From: Paraspadella gotoi
Taxonomy: Eukaryota; Chaetognatha
Assembly: GCA_051294375.1 (NCBI GenBank)
Contig: CM119264.1
Location: 15,969,245 to 16,033,244 of the forward strand
Direction: 5' to 3'
Length of the DNA stretch: 64,000 nt
Shown here: in pieces, positions 63,420 to 64,000 of the stretch
Numbering within the stretch: position 1 is the first letter of the stretch
Layout of the letters: each line of letters opens with the position of its first letter
Notes under the pieces: generated by a model
The model's database searches: none
Told to the model about the DNA's origin: nothing
What the model saw: the letters and a program-made list of their open reading frames with translations, nothing else
Position numbers and translations under genes: made by a program

Positions 63420-64000
63420 ATATCTGGCCGGTAAAGCAAACGTGGTCGCCGACGCACTGTCAAAACCAAATGCACAAAAACAAGCCACTCCCCCTTCTCC
63501 ACCTCCCCCTTCACCTGATTCTACTCCGCTCTCATTCTTTCCCTCATTATCCTTACCCAAAAACCAACCCCCACCCCCAATAGTGGCCTCAATTACTAAA
63601 CCAGTGACTGATGACAAACAAAACCAATTCAATATCGTCGTCAACTCCATCCTCCAACACGGCATTGACCTAGAAGCGATGGCTGCCGACCAAGCACTTG
63701 ACGCCGACTTTCAGCGCATTTTCCAGGATGCACAGACAGGTCTACGATTCCGACGCGTCCCAATCGGTGAACAAATAGTAGTCGATGTCAGCAATGGTCC
63801 CATCCGCCCATTATTCATGACGCTGACGAGAACCGCCAACGTCGCCTCCTGCTTGCCAATCTCCGACTCGAAGTGTCTCGCCTCCAACCAACAGCCACGT
63901 CAACACATCGCCAGCCTCAAATTCATATACCTACAAACCTCCGCAACGCCTCAACACGTTTTCGTCCACCGCGGAGGCGTGGACCCGCCACTCAGCGCCA
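63420..64000 (+). pseudogene. Gypsy linker towards integrase, partial
   Basis: After AGKANVVADALSKP comes a Pro/Ser-rich linker, then DADFQRIFQDAQTGLRFRRV and QIVVDVSNGPIRPL, as usually precede the integrase zinc-binding region. The window ends before integrase motifs appear, and another frame change near 63820 is likely. Confidence 0.65.

Larger units (their letters stand above)
60484..64000 (+). mobile_element. Ty3/gypsy-type LTR retrotransposon, decayed, cut by window edge
   Basis: The order is LTR, primer site, gag with zinc knuckle, protease, RT, RNase H, then the linker leading to integrase at the right edge. At least five frame changes separate the coding blocks, so the copy is inactive. 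No envelope region is visible. Confidence 0.85.

Overview
This is metazoan (invertebrate-like) nuclear DNA: strongly AT-rich, with split genes using GT/AG introns, degenerate TTAGGG-type repeats, tRNA-derived SINE-like repeats, Penelope-like and Ty3/gypsy retroelements, many small DNA transposons and long GA/TC microsatellites. I cannot name the species. There is a 25-base assembly gap at 8489-8513. All exon joins below were made by hand from splice-site sequence, reading phase and remembered family patterns; no alignment was run.

Genes. (1) At the left edge, plus strand, the 3' end of an unrecognised gene (exon up to 118, exon 651-817). (2) On the minus strand, three exons (31343-31514, 30080-30290, 23542-23794) join in phase into a secreted protein resembling animal proteins with a glycine-betaine (OpuAC-type) binding domain; its 3' end was not found. 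(3) A co-directional minus-strand cluster of ribosome-related genes: RRP36 (57725 down to 52863, four exons), an intronless 1085-residue helical protein of unknown function (52080-48823), and mitochondrial ribosomal protein L39 (48717 down to 39615, four exons). Only 105 bp separate the 1085-residue gene from MRPL39, and AG acceptor-like sites precede both start codons. That could mean trans-splicing or compact 5' UTR introns.

Mobile DNA fills most of the rest. The dominant family is a Helentron-like (HINE/DINE-1 type) element. Its left end is CAAGTTTGAGCAAACAATGT, it carries tandem units of about 156 bp, and its right end is a GGATCTGC stem-loop followed by CTAAAA. There are about 18 whole or partial copies. 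Others are hAT-like elements with 8-bp duplications (1186-2143, 19127-21678, 24798-25331, 58023-59606), TA-flanked inverted-repeat elements (54870-56347, 55153-56043, 40556-42510), and the V and X families at 18.0-23.4 kb. A GIY-YIG Penelope-like element lies at 33410-35262, with several relics carrying hammerhead-like motifs, and a decayed gypsy element runs off the right edge (60484-64000).

The elements nest inside one another and inside introns. Where flanks can be rebuilt, the host intron was small: MRPL39 intron 2 is about 66 bp without its transposon, and RRP36 intron 3 is 67 bp. So long introns here look like short ones inflated by insertions.
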